Origin: an uncultured Christensenella sp.
GTDB lineage: Bacteria > Bacillota > Clostridia > Christensenellales > UBA3700
Assembly: GCA_910584035.1 (NCBI GenBank)
Contig: CAJTZR010000062.1
Coordinates: 1-10,918 of the forward strand
Reading direction: 5' to 3'
Length of the DNA: 10,918 bases
The notes beneath the pieces were generated by a model. It had not been told where the DNA came from. It ran no database searches and saw only the letters and a list, made by a program, of their open reading frames with translations. The position numbers and the translations under genes were made by a program. Every line of letters begins with the position of its first letter. The first letter of the stretch is position 1. Positions 9,784 to 10,918 of the stretch are shown one piece after another.

Positions 9784-9864
9784 GTGCATAATAAAAAAAC
9801 GTGCATAATTAAAACTAAAAATGTGCATAATTAAAACTAAAAATGTGCATAATTAAAACTAAAA
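9784..9864 (+). repeat. 22-bp direct repeats in the 3' UTR
   Basis: The unit begins GTGCATAATTAAAACTAAAA and repeats with an exact 22-base period at 9801, 9823 and 9845; the three copies are identical over their first 20 bases. A partial copy (GTGCATAATAAAA) starts at 9784, 17 bases earlier. The array lies between the stop codon of the giant gene and its terminator, so it would be transcribed. The period is close to two helical turns, which would place each GTGCAT on the same DNA face if a protein bound it. It may equally be a simple replication-slippage repeat. Confidence 0.9.
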
Positions 9865-9878
9865 TTTGATATAAAACA

Positions 9879-9915
9879 ACAAAAGCCTTATAACCTAAGG
9901 CTTTTGTGTTTTTTA
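9879..9915 (+). terminator. Rho-independent terminator, probably bidirectional
   Basis: The stem ACAAAAGCCTTA (9879-9890) pairs perfectly over 12 bases with TAAGGCTTTTGT (9896-9907) around the loop TAACC. It is followed by G and then six Ts (9909-9914). It ends transcription of the giant gene and presumably the whole two-gene operon. On the opposite strand the stem is followed by TGTTTTAT, so weaker termination from the right is possible. Confidence 0.9.
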
Positions 9916-9966
9916 TTTGTGTTTCAAATTTATCATTTTAATTTATTTTTTATCTGCGTTTTTAGC

Positions 9967-10140
9967 TTATGTAGTAACTTATGGTTTAATTTGTGTTTTA
10001 ATCTATGGTTTAAACTTGCATTTAAATTTGTGTTTTAAATTGTGGTTTAAGTTATATTTTTAACTTGCGTTTTAACTTGCGGTTTATATTTACGTTTTAA
10101 TTTGTAGTTTAAAGTTACGTTTTTAATTTAAGTTTTTAAC
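9967..10140. repeat. Degenerate 12-13 bp tandem array, about 14 units
   Basis: Fourteen consecutive units of 12 or 13 bases fit the consensus TTRYGKTTTAAY, for example TTATGGTTTAAT (9979), TTGTGTTTTAAT (9991), TTGCGTTTTAAC (10065), TTACGTTTTAAT (10090) and TTAAGTTTTTAAC (10128). Weaker copies extend left to about 9908 and right to about 10230. The + strand is almost free of C, a marked strand bias. Read on the - strand, short stretches encode hydrophobic-Lys-X-Gln/Lys tetrapeptides (such as KFKHKFKPQLK and YKPQVKTQVK), but stops and the 13-base units break the frame. It is either a minisatellite or the remains of a Lys-rich repeat gene. Confidence 0.75.
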
Positions 10141-10247
10141 ATATGTTGTATTTTATGGGTTTTAGTTGTGGTTTAAATTTATGTTTAAATTTGAGTTTTT
10201 AATTTTGCTTTTTATTTATATTATTATGTATTGTAAACATAGACTTG

Positions 10248-10275
10248 TTGACAACCAAAAATATAACAATATTTT
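10248..10275 (+). promoter_or_regulatory. Possible weak promoter
   Basis: A perfect TTGACA (10248-10253) is followed after 16 bases by TATTTT (10270-10275), a poor -10 box. A palindrome (10264-10282) overlaps the -10 position, as an operator might. No gene follows within several hundred bases, so if the promoter is real the product would be a non-coding or leader RNA. AT-rich sequence often yields such matches, so confidence is low. Confidence 0.2.
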
Positions 10276-10326
10276 ATTGTTACCTAGCACTTTTTATTTT
10301 TGTAATAATAACAATTTTTATTGTTA
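10264..10326. repeat. Pair of TAACAAT palindromes 45 bp apart
   Basis: TAACAATATTTTATTGTTA (10264-10282) has perfect 8-base arms around TTT. TAACAATTTTTATTGTTA (10309-10326) has perfect 7-base arms around TTTT. The arm sequences are the same and the starts are exactly 45 bases apart. Two copies of one palindrome suggest a dimeric regulator binding site, though both could also form weak hairpins. No regulator gene is in the window. Confidence 0.7.
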
Positions 10327-10366
10327 AAGATATACTATTTTTTATTATAAATATTTACTTTTTCTA

Positions 10367-10405
10367 TTGACAAACAAGGCTTTTTTAGTTTGTAACTTGT
10401 GTCAA
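10367..10405. repeat. Bulged inverted repeat TTGACA...TGTCAA
   Basis: TTGACAAACAAG (10367-10378) pairs with CTTGTGTCAA (10396-10405): all ten bases of the right arm match, with a two-base AA insertion in the left arm. The loop is 17 bases and includes a run of six Ts. An alternative inner pairing, ACAAAC (10370-10375) with GTTTGT (10388-10393), is mutually exclusive with the outer one. Although it begins with TTGACA, no acceptable -10 box sits at the right distance on either strand, so I do not call it a promoter. Confidence 0.55.
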
Positions 10406-10511
10406 TCTTGTACCTATAAGTAAATATAAAAAATTTTAATATATCATAAAAAATAAGTAGCATTATTCTTAAATATTTAATTTTTATTAGTACAATAATA
10501 TAAAAACACAA

Positions 10512-10820
10512 AACAAAATTAAGTTTATATTTATAAAATGTCATTATTAATTTAATAAATAACTAATCAAATATTAATATGATAAATAACAAATTAAACA
10601 TTTGGTCTAAATTTATAAAATATGATTATTAATTTAATATTTAAAACAAACTAAAAGATAGATACCATAAATAATAAATCAAACATTAGATTTGGTGTAT
10701 ATAAATGTGATTATTGAATTTAATAAAAACTAACAATAAATAAAAAAATAAAAATCAAACATTTAATTTTGTGTTTATAAAAGATATTATAAAATTTAAT
10801 ATAAACTAACAAAAAAAATA
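10512..10820. repeat. About four degenerate AT-rich repeats of roughly 80 bp
   Basis: The most conserved core resembles TTTATAAAATRTGATTATT followed by AATTTAATA. It appears at about 10530, 10612, 10698 and 10774, spaced 82, 86 and 76 bases. Three of the cores are preceded by AAACATT (10596, 10681, 10757), and the last two are followed by AAACTAACAA. A further eroded copy may begin near 10821. The array lies directly upstream of the promoter at 10858. It has no coding capacity and no perfect DnaA boxes. Confidence 0.7.
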
Positions 10821-10857
10821 AATCAACATATGCTTTTGTTTTTATATTAGCACTTAA

Positions 10858-10886
10858 TTGACAAAAATGGCATTTTTGTGTATACT
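10858..10886 (+). promoter_or_regulatory. Sigma-A type promoter for a gene beyond the right edge
   Basis: A perfect -35 box TTGACA (10858-10863) and TATACT (10881-10886, one mismatch to TATAAT) are separated by the ideal 17 bases. TGTG directly precedes the -10 box. Transcription should begin near 10893, giving a leader of only about 25-30 bases before the expected start codon. A perfect palindrome fills the spacer, which suggests control by a DNA-binding regulator. Confidence 0.85.
10861..10879. promoter_or_regulatory. Candidate operator, perfect 19-bp palindrome in promoter spacer
   Basis: ACAAAAATGGCATTTTTGT has perfect 9-base arms around a central G. It overlaps the last three bases of the -35 box and ends one base before the -10 box, where a bound dimer would block RNA polymerase. 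The regulator family cannot be named from the site alone. A perfect 9-base arm pair at this exact position is unlikely to be accidental, but the A/T runs lower its specificity. Confidence 0.65.
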
Positions 10887-10903
10887 ATAACTTGATATTA
10901 CTT

Positions 10904-10910
10904 GAGAGGA
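10904..10910 (+). promoter_or_regulatory. Ribosome binding site of the next gene
   Basis: GAGAGGA lies eight bases before the window end and about 11 bases downstream of the predicted transcription start. The start codon is therefore expected within the first few bases beyond the right edge. The gene itself is not visible. Confidence 0.65.
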
Positions 10911-10918
10911 AATAGTTT

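Larger units (their letters stand above)
9726..10918. other. Non-coding AT-rich intergenic region of about 1.2 kb
   Basis: No credible gene is found here on either strand. A 69-codon minus-strand frame at 10335-10544 has no ribosome binding site and the Ile/Lys/Tyr/Phe-rich content expected of random AT-rich DNA. From left to right the region holds 22-bp direct repeats, a terminator, a 12-13 bp tandem array with weaker copies to about 10230, two palindromes, a bulged inverted repeat, an 80-bp repeat array, and a promoter with a ribosome binding site for a gene beyond the right edge. In 10406-10511 I see only AT-rich sequence without a clear signal. No tRNA, rRNA or CRISPR pattern was seen. 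Confidence 0.75.

Noticed and set aside
9752..9808. 18-codon ORF after the giant gene (MQCGYKHKHV...)
   Set aside because: The nearest purine-rich stretch, AGAGG at 9729-9733, is 18 bases from the ATG, too far for initiation, and the frame runs into the 22-bp repeats.
9784..9864. CRISPR-like array
   Set aside because: The 22-base units are directly adjacent with no unique spacers, so this is a tandem repeat and not a repeat-spacer array.
10335..10544. 69-codon minus-strand ORF
   Set aside because: No ribosome binding site upstream of its ATG; the composition (Ile, Lys, Tyr, Phe, Leu) is what AT-rich non-coding DNA gives by chance, and it overlaps the bulged inverted repeat and one 80-bp repeat.
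10141..10857. Possible replication origin (AT-rich, repeated sequence)
   Set aside because: No perfect DnaA box (TTATCCACA or its complement) was seen, the closest matches being TGTGGTTTA with two mismatches, and there is no rep or dnaA gene in the window.

Overview
The window holds the 3' part of one gene for a large secreted protein, one complete giant gene (2364 codons) for a surface-anchored protein, and about 1.2 kb of AT-rich non-coding DNA leading up to the promoter of a further gene that starts just past the right edge. Both genes are on the + strand. The low G+C content, the strong AGGAGG ribosome binding site, the Rho-independent terminator and the sigma-A type promoter suggest a low-GC Bacillota, plausibly an uncultured gut clostridium; that taxonomic guess is inference. 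Every Trp codon in both long ORFs is TGG and both end in TAA, which fits the standard bacterial code.

Layout. 2-2599: C-terminal 865 residues of a secreted protein with no signal peptide in view (the 5' end lies outside the window) and no C-terminal anchor. 2600-2630: a short gap with no terminator, carrying the AGGAGG of the next gene, so the two genes are probably one operon. 2631-9725: a protein with an N-terminal signal segment, a GLUG-like beta-helix region, a series of Ig-like/MBG-like beta modules of about 105 residues, and one C-terminal transmembrane helix with a short acidic tail. No enzyme signature was recognised in either protein, and the best reading is a pair of cell-surface adhesin or scaffold proteins. 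9726-9878: the 3' UTR with a 22-bp direct repeat. 9879-9915: a clear terminator that can also work from the opposite strand. 9916-10857: non-coding, made almost entirely of repeats: a degenerate 12-13 bp tandem array, a pair of TAACAAT palindromes, a bulged TTGACA inverted repeat, and about four copies of an 80-bp AT-rich repeat. 10858-10918: a near-consensus promoter with a perfect 19-bp palindrome filling its spacer, then a ribosome binding site.

The most interesting items are the non-coding ones: the palindrome inside the last promoter, the layered repeat arrays, and a long perfect hairpin in the giant gene just after the signal-segment codons. I see no evidence for a defined new system such as defence, CRISPR or a mobile element. 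The giant protein pair with its regulatory DNA is the only candidate, and its function cannot be fixed from sequence alone.
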